Shown: positions 48,236 through 60,610 of the stretch, in pieces
Layout of the letters: each line of letters starts with the position of its first letter
Numbering within the stretch: the stretch's first letter is position 1
NCBI GenBank assembly: GCA_023362775.1
Contig: JALMGJ010000005.1
Span: 83,710,921-83,774,920, forward strand
Source of the DNA: Charina bottae
Lineage: Eukaryota; Chordata; Lepidosauria; Squamata; Charinaidae
Direction of reading: 5' to 3'
Length of the DNA: 64,000 nt
Program-made: the position numbers and the translations under genes
Notes under the pieces: generated by a model
The model's database searches: none
What the model saw: only the letters and a program-made list of their open reading frames with translations
Told to the model about the DNA's origin: nothing

Positions 48236-51046
48236 TCTACTCTCAGCCAGCTCGAAAAATCCAGAGAATTTACTGTAACATTTGACTCTCGCAAGCCAGT
48301 ACAACACTAGCACACCACTGCTTCAACCCTAGTCAGGCCACCAACACGTTGGTTTCTTGTTTTTGTATTTAGGAGATAAATCTAATGTACTAATTGCTCA
48401 TAGGCTAACACTGTACAGACACATACATGCACACCTGGCAATAGAGCCAATATGAGATTATAGGCACAATAAATTAATAGTATTTACAATTATTATGTTT
48501 TAAAAGTTAGAAGGTAATAGGTTATAATGAATAAACGAAAAGAGAAAGACTAAATAAACTAACAACCAAGAAATCAAATTACCAGTTTTAAAAACAAAAT
48601 AAATGATTAGAACTTGAATAAGGATTGAGTCAAATGTGTTGAGTCAACATATTCATTGTGTTTTGTTTTGCTTTTTTAAACTGGGCCAACCCACACAGGT
48701 ATTTCTTGCTCCGCTTGAGGATGGCTCACAAACCATTCCAGAGGACATGCCAGCATCTCACCCCACTGCATCTCATTGTGTACCTGCAGCCCAAGGAAGT
48801 TTTTGGTGTTTTCCCTCTTAACCTGCCTCCCAATGTTGTATAAGCGCAATGCAGGACAAGTTGATGTGCAAAGGGGAGACGGCATGAAATGACATGTTCT
48901 GTGTTGGCAAGTGCATGGCTCCAATTGTTTCCGCTGGTTGTCTGTGAGACTGCCCCCTTCCCACAAGGTGACAATTAATAGATAGAAAGAACTCTAACTT
49001 GTTTCCACCTAGTGGTTGGGAGGTCCAAGAGTTGACTGGTGAACCGGTCAACCCATAGATTCGTATGTGCCAATTGGAGGAGGCTTTTCTCATGGTGAAT
49101 AAGGTTGGACAGAACTGGCATTTCAGTTGAGGAACCACCAATCACGGATCTCAGAATGCTGTGTGTTAAAGTTGTTTGGGACAGCAACACAGCTGAGACA
49201 TGTTCCGGATGCATGGTAAGGGCATGCTGTTGGGCCAGCAAGATTTAGGGCAAAATTATTTCCTGCTGGCTTCAGGATGGGAGGAGAGCATGGCAAAGCA
49301 GCTGTGTGGATGCGGTACAGTATTATCTGTTCTGCCAGATATACTGAAGCTCTCTAACAACAAGTAAGCATAGATATGCTTATTTTGATTCCTCCCACCA
49401 ACTTTTATCCTCCCCACCTACTTCTTGGAATGTGGTATCTTGTATACAACTATAAAAATTTGGCCCTTGACCTGAGAAAAGATGCCCACCTACAGAAAGC
49501 AGGTGAGGATTGTCCTCTGCAAGGTAAACCTGAAAAAGGCTGCAAACCAACTAATAGGCCAGTATAAATTCAATTGTTCCTCTATGGGTTTGCCACTGAG
49601 CAGAGCTCCTATATTTTGTAGATGGCTTCATAAACACTGATGTAATATGTAAAACCATAAGCAGCATGGGAATGTAGGAATGGAAAGGGCTGTTACCATT
49701 TCCTTGTTCCATGTAGCTTTCAAGGGCCTAGGTGTCCTATTAAACATGAATGAATAGACTTTCACAATTAATTACACAATACCTCACCAGGAATTCACGT
49801 GCAATAAAAACTTGATAGCTGTACATCTGGTGCTCCAACCTTCTTCCTTATATTAAATTGCTTTCTCCCTCTGAGAAAAGCCTATTCATTTCCTTTCATT
49901 TCCTATTCATTTCCTTTCTATAGACCTGAACTGTGAGCAATGAGGCAAGCAGAAAGATGGCTAGAGTAGCGATGGAAGAGGAATTTCACCAAATTCAACT
50001 GAATACAGTTTGGGGTCATTTTCTAAGCATGTTTTGTGTTGGTAATGATGACAAAACAATTTTTACCAACATGAAATTTTCTCACTGTCATCCAATGGAT
50101 CTGAAACAAACCGGAGTACTGTAGAAATGAACATGGAAGAATTCCTAAGTAGTAGAAGGCTACTTGGAAGACTAAGGAAGTGGATGCTTAGCTGCAGTAA
50201 CTACCTTTTATAGCATTTCATGTAATAGAGTGGAAACTAGATCTAGGAGGTTGAAACTGATACTAGCCTCTTTAAATGAGGCAGGAATTAGGCTACTCCT
50301 CTAGAAGACACCTATAAGATATAACCACCACTGACCTGTTGGCCAACATTCCATTCATGAGCCAGATACTCAACTGGGTGGTTCCCAGCCAACTCCCTAC
50401 ACATTTTTAGATGAAAACTATTTTCTAGAGCCAATTCAATCCCACTTCAAGATGAGTTTTGGAATGGAAACTACCTTGGCCATTCTCTAGGATAATTTTT
50501 GCAGAGGGGATATGATCCTTTCAACCAGAGTATCCTTCTGCATACGTTGCTGAGTTGGATGTTAGAGGAACTTCTTTGTGGCATTTTGTTCCTAGCTGGA
50601 TTGCTTTACTACTTGACAGTCATTAAATGACCACTTTCACAGCTGATTTAAACAATCAGGTTGTCCCAGCATGGGTACAGGCTACTAACCATTTCCCAAG
50701 GAGAAGAATACACTACAACATCTTTTGATCACCCCCAATCCATCAAAAATGTATCCACTGCCCAACTTTTTGCGCTACGCATCAAAAATAGTGCTTTCTG
50801 ACTTGTGATGGCACAAGTAGTGCGGTTTGTTTGATTACTATGCTCATTCCCTTGTAGGCAAAGGTCTCCATTTCAATTTATTACTATCTGCTGTGGCAGG
50901 AACGTCCCTCCCGCCAATCCCTGGCTGCTGCCCACCCTGGCCATTCTGTCCTGGGTTCCTGGGCTGCCTGCCCCATTCTAACCCCAGCTTTATTGCTCTT
51001 TTTTTCTCTGGTGAACTGGTGAAACACTAGAATGTATCAAGTTCCC
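48236..51046. other. SYNPO2L intron 2, nothing recognised
   Basis: No known repeat or exon recognised over this long stretch. Confidence 0.4.
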
Positions 51047-51431
51047 TGTTGGAATGGTGAAATAAAGAAACACACGCTTAGACATTGCAGGTACAAAAAG
51101 TAAGTACAAAAGAGTTCTTACATTTATTCAGTCCAGGTACAGCCATTTCATAGAAAATTGGTTTCAGTTCTTCTTTCTGTTCCCTAAACTGAATACCTCT
51201 GGCCCTGTTTGCTGCCAGAGGCTGCGTGGAGAAAGGGGCTTGAAGCCTAGCACATGGCCTCTCCATGAAGAGGAGCAGCCACATGCTGCTTCTTCCTCAA
51301 TGGTGGAAGAATCAGAGAGAGAGAGGAAGTGGGAGGGGCAACAAGCAGGTTCCTCTAGAAGCACAGAGTCTGCCTCCTAGAGCAATCACCCATATGCTAA
51401 TGAGGCATGCTTGATTTGCCGGATTCCAACA
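51047..51431 (-). mobile_element. Probable solo LTR
   Basis: A 385-base segment with LTR-style termini: TGTTGGAAT at one end and ATTCCAACA at the other. Reading the minus strand, there is an AATAAA signal (about 51127) followed by an R/U5-like stretch. No matching target duplication or internal retroviral coding sequence was found, so it is probable only. Confidence 0.55.
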
Positions 51432-53553
51432 GTAAGGAAGCTGGGCATCCACCAATGAGGAGCATGCTAAGCATAGTCCAGACAGAACCCCAGGCCATTG
51501 CTCCAAAGTGGAGGAAGGGGTTGAGATCTGGCTTCATTTTCAGCCCAGATCCTCCTAAACCTTCAGGAGTGCTTTTGTGTGACACTGCTAAAGCGTCCTC
51601 CTCCTCCTCCTCCCCAAATGGGCCAGCATTCCCTCCAGCCAGTTAATGGGGCAATAAAACAGAAATTAGCCAGTACCCTGTCCCCTAACCTTCAGAGCAG
51701 CCAGAAGGTGACCTGGTGCCTTCACTCGAGGAAGGGAAGGGAGACCCCAGGAAGTGGATGCAATGGGAGTTCTCACCAATGGAGAACCACCAATGGAGAG
51801 GCAGTAAACAGACCCATTTCCCCAATCTGGAGCAGTACTGGGTCAATTAACTTCCAGTGTTAATCATGTCTATGCATAAAGACTACTGGAAACCTCACAC
51901 ATAATGTGAGGCACGTAATGTGTGAGGTATATAACCCTGTGCCGATCTTCAACTGGAAGAGTCCTGTGGGGGAAATATGGTAGCACTCTTCAAATAAGCC
52001 AAAAGAATATCAGACAGAAGAAGGTCAAGGTCACCTGTTCTCTCTCATTTCAGAGTGCAGGAGGACAGAATAAGGCTTTGCAGAAAGGCCGATTCCAAGT
52101 GATTGTTAGGAAAAAGTTCTGCTAGTAAGAGTTCAATTACTTGGAGAGATGATGGGTTTCTCTTTACTTGGATATACTCTTCTACTTCAGGAAGGAGCTC
52201 TGTAGCCTTCTGTCTGGAATCCTTTCATTTAGATTCCTGCCCTGGAGATGAACTCAAACCCTGATGGCCGAGATGGCCATCAGATTCTATGATTTTATAC
52301 CCAGGAAAGCTTCTCTGTTGCTTTTCATAGTTTCCATGCATGGCCAATATTGTAATATTGTCCCTCCTTCCAGCATAGCTAATGTTGCAGAATTGGCAAC
52401 GTGCCACACCATGATTTGCAGACATCTGTAATGCTGCCATGGATCTTCCACGGGTGTTGCGGGGGGGGGCGGGGGGGGGGAAGAAACAGACAAAGAATGT
52501 GTTGCTATAGCAGAACTTGTTTGAAATAGAATCACTCTTCTCAACTTCACTGCTGGGAATCCCTAAGTCTCTCCAATTGTACCAATTTTACATTAGCAGC
52601 TGCCAGCTTGAATGACATCACAGGTCTTCTCACTCCTATTTGTTCCTAACTCAATAACTTAACCACCTACATAATCTGTAAGGATCCTTTTCCTATGATT
52701 GCTAACTTTCTACAAGAGCTTTTGGCATGGACTTTATCAAATATTTTTAAAAATAATGTGCATGATATTTATTAGATTATGTAACATACAGTATCTTCAT
52801 CTCAAAGATTTTTAACAGTTTGCTGAGATAGGACACTGACAGGGACATACTAATTTGTAGGAATTTTTTAGATTTTAGATGGCTCAATTGATCCTGAAGT
52901 CCATACCCCAATGCAGTTATACAAAGTAATTTTTAAAAAGTATTAGTTTAAAAAACATTTCTAATATAAGCAATCTAGAAGATAAAAACTCTGAAAGTAC
53001 ACAATGTTATTGCTTTGAGTCTATGTCGTGGCTTCATGTTTCAGCCACGACACCCACAACATTAAGGGCCATACCTCCCTGATGCTCTGGTACTGTGCAG
53101 CACAAGGCAACTGGGTTTTAAAAGACACTCCAGGTGTCATTTAGAACATTGCACAGGAAAGCTGATATTGCAGGTCTGACATCCTGCTTAGAAGGGTCCC
53201 TCAAAATGCTGTGGGTTAGCTAAGTGGGCCTCAGCCTGGTCTGAATGCCAGAGTGCACCACAGCCCCATAGATCTCATTCTGATATGAATTTTTCAGCAG
53301 GATATGTGTAATAAATATCAGGGCAGAACCCTTGCACTGCTTTCAGAGAATCTTTTTACTGTGATCTTTCCACGCACGCTCTGGTCTGAACATAGGATAG
53401 AGATAATTGGGGAGATTTATGAAATCAGGGATGATTCCACCAAAAGTTCATAAAAAGTATTTAATGCTGCTCTTCCAATTAAAAATATACAATTTACCCA
53501 AATGCTTTGGAGGCATTCCATCTTTCACTCAGTCCCACCAGAGGTTCCATTAC
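51432..53553. other. SYNPO2L intron 2, nothing recognised apart from a G-rich tract
   Basis: It contains a G-rich run at about 52461-52480 with quadruplex potential. No other repeat or exon was recognised. Confidence 0.4.
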
Positions 53554-53705
53554 CTTTTAACAACAATGCTGAGGGTGCTACTGGAAGAATCGATGATCTG
53601 CATGGCGGTGGCATGGGAGACGCTGGAACATGGCTTTCCGTTAATGGATGCAAGTTCATCATTTTCCCACAGGCCCCCGCGACACGCTTTACTTCTCTTG
53701 CGAAT
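53554..53705 (-). CDS. SYNPO2L: SYNPO2L PDZ-domain exon (second half of the PDZ)
   Basis: This short exon was found by reading the minus strand. The acceptor is gctttcctttacttag just right of 53705, and the donor is AAAAG followed by GTAATG. The translation starts IRKRSKACRGGLWENDELAS, continues INGKPCSSVSHATAMQIIDS and ends LSIVVKR. It aligns residue by residue with the second half of the SYNPO2L PDZ domain (mammalian IRRRSQAGRAGLRERDQLLA, INGVSC, SHASAMSLID, LVLTVQR). The exon is 152 bases, 50 codons plus two; the extra AG joins the first G of the next exon to give arginine, as expected. It starts in phase 0. Exon 1, carrying the carboxylate-binding PWGF loop, was not found to the right in this window. 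The cysteine in place of alanine or serine after SKA, and TRP-GLU-ASN before the DELASING strand, are lineage differences rather than breaks. Confidence 0.92.
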
Positions 53706-53830
53706 CTAAGTAAAGGAAAGCAAAGTTGGGATCAGCAGTCCAGAAGTGCCTCTATCACCTACTCAACTTTTCAACAGGTAGTGAGGGAGCCTTAGGCAGA
53801 GGCCCAGTCAGGTGTTTCCACAGGGTACGA

Positions 53831-53953
53831 TCAAAAAAGTCAAGATGGCAGCCACAACAGTGTGATGGAAGCTCCGCCTATTTTTACATCACACATTAAA
53901 AATGGGTGGAGCTTCTATCACACCACCATGGCCACTATCATGACTGTTTTTAC
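53831..53953. mobile_element. Hairpin MITE, about 125 bp
   Basis: The ends aaaaaagtcaagatggcagc and gccactatcatgactgtttt are inverted repeats. The centre folds as gatggaagctccgccta facing gggtggagcttctatc. It lies 126 bases upstream (minus strand) of the PDZ exon acceptor. Confidence 0.65.
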
Positions 53954-54734
53954 CACACTCTGGCTCAGCCATTACAGTACACTCCCTTCTCACTTTTATT
54001 TTGGGATACTTTATCTGAGCAAGAAAAAATAAATAAATAAAACAGAGTCGTTCACTGTAAAACATCTAGGTATTGCCAGTAACACAACGTCCCAAAATCT
54101 GTTGTTGCTTGTAAGCTATTTTAAGTATTAAATATTTTAAAAGATAACATGCAAAAGTTATCATTAACAAGTACTCACATAAATAAATTCACAAATAGGA
54201 AGAAGCTGAATATGCAAAGATGTTACTGGTCAAATGGCTTCAGAAAGGCTCTCAGGAGAGATGGTGAGAGCCAGCAAAGAAATATGGACAGGTTTCAGGT
54301 ATACCCTGGCATGTGGGGGGATGTGTCTTAGACACACCAGCAAGACAACGCAGTTGTCCTGTTGAGGTTTTGTCACCCCTACTAGGTAGACCAGACCAGG
54401 AAACCAACTGCCCAGGAAGGCTAAGATGACTTTTATTGAGATTGGCTATACAGTAATAATAGAATCTTGGAAGTCTGATTGTGCTGGACCTCCTCCCCCT
54501 TCTTATACTCCAGTGAATCAGGGAGGTGTCTGAGTCTGTTCCAAATATTGTCAGTTTGCTGTGAACTTAAGACATGTTTCACCTCTTGTCACTTTGGTAA
54601 TGGAGCTTACTTTCTACAGGTTTTGCTAGAGGAGGGAGAACTGATTATTTGTAATAATAATTTAATTTATATACCATTGTGAGAAAAAGGGTGTCTGCCC
54701 ACACGAGGCAGGACAGGGTGCCAGACCCCTTTTT

Positions 54735-55005
54735 TTCAGAGGTTTTATTCACTGGAAAGTTATGGGAAGGAAGAGGTTTTTTTCTATGGGAGGTTTTCTG
54801 CTGAGAAGTTGGAGTTTTTAAGGGGGGAAGTTGGGCTGTTTGATTTTTTTATGAAAAATGTGTGTGTAAGGTGGAGATATGTAATTGCTTTGGTATATTT
54901 TGAAGTGGGGTAAGGATTTAAGAATGTTCATTTGGATTGCTTTTAAGGTTTGTTTGACTTCATACTCTTTTTTAATGATTTGGAATAAGATTAATAAGGT
55001 ATAAA
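54735..55005 (+). repeat. Fragment of the L1-style element of 19567-21800
   Basis: It shares gttgggctgtttgattttttt, gatatgtaattgctttggta and ttttgaagtggggtaagg with 20980-21110. It is truncated and abuts a hAT end. Confidence 0.75.
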
Positions 55006-55006
55006 C

Positions 55007-55115
55007 CAGGGCTTTCCAAAGTTTTTCCCGCGGTGACACACCAACCGGCGTTGGTGTGTCGCGGCGGGAAAACCCGGAAGTGCCGTCCTTGTGGCAGCGC
55101 GCAAAAACCTGTGTA
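55007..55115. mobile_element. hAT MITE fragment (left end)
   Basis: It starts cagggctttccaaagttttt and has the tcccgcggtgacacaccaac and aaaacccggaag modules of the copies at 28683 and 44559. The right end is missing. Confidence 0.7.
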
Positions 55116-55201
55116 ACCCCCCCATAAAACCCTGTTAGATGACTCCTTTCAAGGACAGAGATTCAAACTCACTCATCAACACATGGGATAAACTGATCTT
55201 C

Positions 55202-55748
55202 TAGGGTTACCAGACATCTGGCAAAAGGAGGACATGTCCTCCTTTTTGTCCTCATATCCTCCATCCAGTAGGCATAGCCTTAAAATCAAATATTGTCCGG
55301 CTTTTTGAATGTCTTATTTTTTTAATTGGACTGTTTTCCCAACAATAGTCATTCAAACTTTCATGTTTTGTGACCTTGTAAATTGTCTATTTCTTCCTTT
55401 CCCTCATCTGTCAACAGATTCAACAGCCTAGATTTACATTATTTAATTTATTTCCTGATTCCCACAATTGGCTTCAATCCAGTCTCTTCAAATCTATGAT
55501 CACTCTAGTCTGGAGATCACACAACTCGTCCTACGTTTCTATGGTGAAATTTAAAAAGCACATCTTCACCGATTCTACATTACCGCTAGCATATGTCCTT
55601 GAAAATAAAATATGTTGGAAAAATATTGCCATTGAGAAACCAGTCTTTCTGATGCTGGAAAAAATAACTTCATATACATTGAATTGAATTGTAAGCCGCC
55701 TAGAGTCCTCCAGTAGGGAGGGGATAGGCGAGGTATAAATAAGACAAA

Positions 55749-55788
<40 letters not shown>

Positions 55789-55945
55789 AAATGCCTCAGT
55801 ACATTTTTTTTCCACTTTTTCGCTGCACAGTAATTTTTGTTGCAGATGCCAAGAGAGTGAAACAGTGCGTCCTCCTTTCCCCCATTTGTCCTCCTTTCCA
55901 ACCGTCCATATCCTCCTTTGCCTGCTCAGACATCTGGTAATCCTA
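55202..55945. mobile_element. Probable hAT-like MITE, split by other repeats
   Basis: The ends TAGGGTTACCAGACATCTGG and CAGACATCTGGTAATCCTA are inverted repeats, each followed inward by repeated tcctccttt modules. No clear target duplication was found. An L2 tail sits inside. Confidence 0.6.
55684..55790 (+). repeat. L2-type LINE tail with (AAAT)n
   Basis: It has gtaagccgcctagagtcctc, a hairpin arm gggataggcgagg, and about twelve AAAT units. Confidence 0.8.
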
Positions 55946-56940
55946 GGCATATGGCTCTTGTTTCCTATAAAGCCAATTCTGAAGGGAAGTCAGCCTGCCT
56001 ATTTCTGACCATGCCCATTGCTTAGAGTAGGGTGAGATATGCTGTAATTGTGCTTTGTCAGTAAAATCACCAAAAACCAATTCTTGCAAAAGATGGGGGA
56101 GAATATGAAAAGCCCTGGAACGCTGAGATTTGCCACCAACTTTATCTGGATTCTCCTCAGTTATGGAGTAAAGAAATGAGATACATTCTAGGGGAAATGG
56201 CTTGCATGAAACTGAGTTCTAGTCACTGAGCAACTGATGGGTACACTTCTCATTCTGTTAGGAAGAAGAGGTGATTTCCCTGTGTTAATAACGTTGTAAT
56301 AATGGGATCCTCTAGCTTCAAGGTCCCTATATAGTGCCTGTGAGCATCAGTGCAGCTGCAAAGATCTTTCTTCCTGCCTTCTGAAGTTCAACATTTTTTA
56401 AAAATCCATTTAATTACAAATAAATGTAAAAGGGAACTTGGCCCACTACAAAACAAAGCACCAACCTTCACATCATCTTTATTTCCAGAAATACCTCTGG
56501 ACCCTTCCACTTCATTTTGCTTATTTGCTTCCTGGGAAATTGGGAAGTTGTGGTTTGCTGAGAGAGTCGTGTGATTTTGGCACCAGGGCTCCAACTTTGC
56601 CGTAGGCTTCTACTTAAGATGTTGGGCAAGTGACTTCTTGCTCTCTGGGAAAGGGATGTTTTGTAGCCGTTCCTGGTAGCCATTTTGTGAAAATGATCGC
56701 AGCAAAATTCCAAAAAGACACCCCAAAAGTTGGTGACCCTGTCCTAAGTTATTTATTTAACATTTATGTAAAAGTGCCTGTAGAGATTATTCTTACAGCA
56801 ACTGTATTAATTAGCACTACATCAGACAGTTAGCTCTGCTTTAATCCATCCTGTTGAATGAAACATTGCATGATTGGGTAATCATTATCATTATAAATTT
56901 ATTTTATTGTTATCTGGACTCCACTATTGAAACCAATTAA
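55946..56940. other. Probable SYNPO2L intron 1, nothing recognised
   Basis: No known repeat or exon recognised. Confidence 0.35.
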
Positions 56941-56944
56941 GATC

Positions 56945-59900
56945 GTTCAATAGTTGCTGCTTGCGAGTCACTTGAAGGACAACCACCCCCGTTGTCAGGG
57001 CGGCAGAAATCGCGGGGTCTCTCGTGTGAGTGTGGTTCCCCCCCCCGTGAGTGGGAGGCGTGGGTGGGGGCCCAGGGTTGTATGTGTGTGAGAGAGTACC
57101 TATCCCCGAGTGAGAGACAGGGTAGGTAGGAGTGACTGTTTGCCCCTCTGTGGCTAGTGAGAGAGGCCACAGGGGGCATAGTGAGTGACTGCATGATGAA
57201 TGGAAGGGGCGGTTGGGGCTTACCAGCGCCGAGAGCTTTGGTTGGTTGCGCTGGTGGCCTACGACTGCCCAGGAGGATTGAGAGTGGAAGGATGGATGCA
57301 TGGAAGAGACCCCTGCCTAGTTCCAGGTTTTCGAGGGATTCGGGAGTGGAGGCGACTGGATCAGGAAACTCTGGGGACTATAATGTGGGCAATCAAATCG
57401 AGGTGGTGACGGGCAGGAGATATTGTGACGGGAACCGGAAGACAGGCCACCTTCGGGGAAGGCGCCCCCGGTGTTTGATACCGGTGGCGCGTTCCGGTCC
57501 TCCGAGTTCAACCCTAGGTTCTGGACAGCAGATCCTTGAGGGTCCCAGTTTTCGGCTGCTGCTACTCAACGCCAGGTCAGTAAACAACAAAGCCCCTCTC
57601 ATAAGTGAATTAATCACGGAGAGATGGGCTGACCTGGTGTGTATTACTGAAACCTGGCTGGGCCCAGAGGGAGGGGTAGCCCTCTCGGAGATGTGCCCGG
57701 CCGGATTTCAGGTGTGGCACCAGCCGAGAGACCGGGGTAGGGGAGGAGGGGTGGCAGTTATCATCAGAGAATCCTTGGTGGCTTTCAGGGGCCTTGCTCC
57801 ACAAGTATCCGGATGTGAGACCCTGTTTTTCAAGTTGGGTGCCCGAGAGCAGTTGGGAGTCTTGCTATTGTACCAGCCTCCCTGCTGCGTAGCAACCTCC
57901 CTGCCTGAGCTGCTGGAGGCCGTCTCAGGGTTGGCGGTGGAGTTCCCCAGGCTTATGGTCCTGGGGGATTTTAACCTACCGTCCCTGGGACGTGCCTCGG
58001 AAGCAGCTCGGGAGTTCATGGCTACCATGGCAGCCATGGGCCTGTCCCAGATTATTCAGGACCTGACTCGAGACAGTGGACTCACTCCGGATTTGGTTTT
58101 CTTGTCAGAGCAATGGCAAAGTGACCCGAGGGGAAAGTTAGAACTATCCCCGTTGTCATGGTCAGATCACGTCCTGATATCCCTAGGATTCTCTTATGCC
58201 GCCCCACTCCGCAGGGAGGCAGGATCTATTTGATTGGTCCGCCCCCGGCGACTTATGGACCCATTGAGGTTTCAGAGGGACCCGAGGATCTGCTGCACGG
58301 TCCAGCGGGAGGCATTGGCCGCAACCTGGAATAAGGAAGCGGCCGGTGCCTTGGACAGGATCGCGCTGATGCGACCTCTCCAGCCCCATTCAACCCGTCA
58401 CTCCCCGTGGTTTACGGAGGAGTTGAGGGTCTTGAAGAGGGTGAAGAGACGTCTAGAGCGCCGCTGGAGAAAGATGAAGACAGAACTCGAACGAACACAA
58501 TCTAGAGCCGCTATTAAGGCCTACCTTGTGGCGGTAAGAGTGGCGAAACGTGATTATTTCTCTGCTCTTATTGCGTCCGCAGAATGCCGTCCGACGGCCC
58601 TGTTTAAGATTACTCGATCTCTCTTAGGTAGGGTAGTAATGACCACCCACCTGCAGGGCCGTGTGGAAGAATTTTCTGAGCATCTGCAGGATAAAATCGC
58701 TCGGATTCGGTCTAAGTTGGACTCCATGCATGGAATGCAGTCTGGGGAGATGCCGGGAGAGTGGTCTTGCCCTGTTATCTGGGAACAATTTGATCCTGTT
58801 GGACCTAAGGAAGTGGACAGGATCCTTCGAATTGTTAATTCCACCACGTTATTTAGATCCCTGCCCTTCCTGGCTGGTAAAATCGGCCAGGGAGGTGACA
58901 GGTGGATGGGTCCAGGCTATGATTAATACATCTTTGTTGGAGGGGGTGGTTCCAACTGCCTTCAAGGAGGCATTGGTACACCCCCTCCTCAAGAAGCCAT
59001 CCCTGGACCCTACCATCCAGGACAACTTTCATCCAGTCTCCCACCTTCCCTTTTTGGGAAAGGTGGTTGAGAAAGTGGTGGCGCTGCAACTTCAAAGGAC
59101 CCTGGATGAAGCGGATTATCTAGACCCTTTTCAGTCAGGTTTCAGGCCGGGACATGGGACGGAGACTGCATTGGTCGCGCTTACGGATGATCTCTGGCGG
59201 GAGCGGGATGGAGGTAGTGCATCCATCCTGGCTCTCTTAGATCTCTCAGCGGCTTTCGATACCATCGACCATGGTAGGTATCCTTTTGGGGCGGCTTAGG
59301 GAGTTGGGGGTGGGCGGCGTAGTTTTACGCTGGTTCACCTCCTTCCTCCGGGGCCGCTCCCAGTCGGTGCTGATAGGAGAGGAGAGATCCAGCCCGTGAC
59401 CGCTCCTATGTGGGGTGCCGCAGGGGTCGGTTCTCTCTCCTCTCCTATTTAACATCTACATGAAACCGCTGGGCGAGATCATCCGTCACCATGGGATGAG
59501 ATATCATCAGTATGCGGATGATACTCAATTGTATATCTCCATCCCTGGTGAGGTAAGTAATGCAGTGTCCACCCTGTCCCAGTGCCTGGGGGCTGTGAGG
59601 GCCTGGATGGGGAACAACAGGCTTCAGTTGAACCCTGGTAAGACCGATTGGCTATGGATTGATGGCTTAGCGTCTTCTGGGAAATTATCATCTTTGGTTC
59701 TCGATTGGGTAGCACTACCCCGTTCGGAACCGGTGCGTAATCTGGGGTCCTTCTAGACTCACGACTCCTGCTCGAAGAGCAGGTGGCAGCCGTGGCTAGG
59801 AGGGCTTTCACACAACTTCGGTTAGTTCACCAGTTACGCCCATTCCTGGATCACGACGCCCTCCGTACAGTCACTCATGCTCTCGTCATCTCCCATGTAG

Positions 59901-60610
59901 ATTATTGCAATGCGCTCTACATGGGGCTACCCTTGAAGACTATCCGGAAGCTGCAGCTGGTGCAGAATGCGGCCGCGGGGGCAGTTTTGGGTGCGTCAAG
60001 ATCTGCACATGTAACACCGTTGCTCCGCGAGCTGCATTGGGTGCCAGTTTGCTTCCGGGTACAATTCAAGGTGTTGGTTATCACCTTTAAAGCCCTACAT
60101 GGCATGGGGCCAGAATACCTGAGGGACCGTCTTATCCCCATGTTATCGACCCGCCCCACCCGGTCATTCAGAGAGGGCCTCCTACAAACCCCATCAATTA
60201 AAGAGTGTCATCTGATGGGGTCTAGGAGGCGGGCCTTCTCTGTGACAGCGCCCACTCTATGGAACATCTTGCCCCCAGAGTTGAGACAGATCTCCTCCCT
60301 CCCGACCTTTAGGAAAGAGCTGAAGACCTGGTTCTGCCGCCTGGCATGGGAAGGAGGAAGGGATAGTTCCTCATGGGGGTGGCTAATCCCTTAATTTTAT
60401 AACTGTCCTTCTTTTAATTATTCCATCACCATCTGGATTTTTTAATATATATATTATTGTATAATTGAGATTTTAGACCTTATTTTAACTTATTTATTGT
60501 GAACCGCCCAGAGTTCCCCATGGGGGGAGATGGGCGGTCATAGAAATTAATTAATTAATTAATTAATTAATTAAGTAAATAAATAAGTAAATAAATAAAT
60601 AAATAAATTT
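56945..60610 (+). mobile_element. Nearly full-length L2-type LINE
   Basis: The order is: a GC-rich 5' region; an AP endonuclease domain (LLLLNARSVNNKAPLISELI, DLVCITETWLG, GRGGGVAVIIRE, MVLGDFNLPS, SWSDH); a linker; reverse transcriptase ([72 protein letters not shown]); a C-terminal region (LRELHWVPVCFRVQFKVLVI, WNILPPELRQ); then a 3' UTR with the L2 hairpin and AATT/AAAT tail. Lesions are few: a TGA at 58231, frameshifts near 58850, 59270 and 59750, and a stop near 59398. It cannot make the full protein but is young. It is a source-like reference for the other L2 fragments here. Confidence 0.92.
60500..60541 (+). promoter_or_regulatory. Conserved L2 3' stem-loop
   Basis: CCGCCCAGAG, a variable loop, then GATGGGCGG form a stem just before the AT-rich tail. 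The same hairpin recurs in the fragments near 430, 20790, 23475 and, decayed, 25140, 30850, 40365 and 55695. It probably serves as the recognition site for the L2 reverse transcriptase. Confidence 0.7.

Noticed and set aside
57157..58926. Two large adjacent frames as host genes
   Set aside because: They are one L2 endonuclease-containing frame interrupted by a single TGA at 58231.
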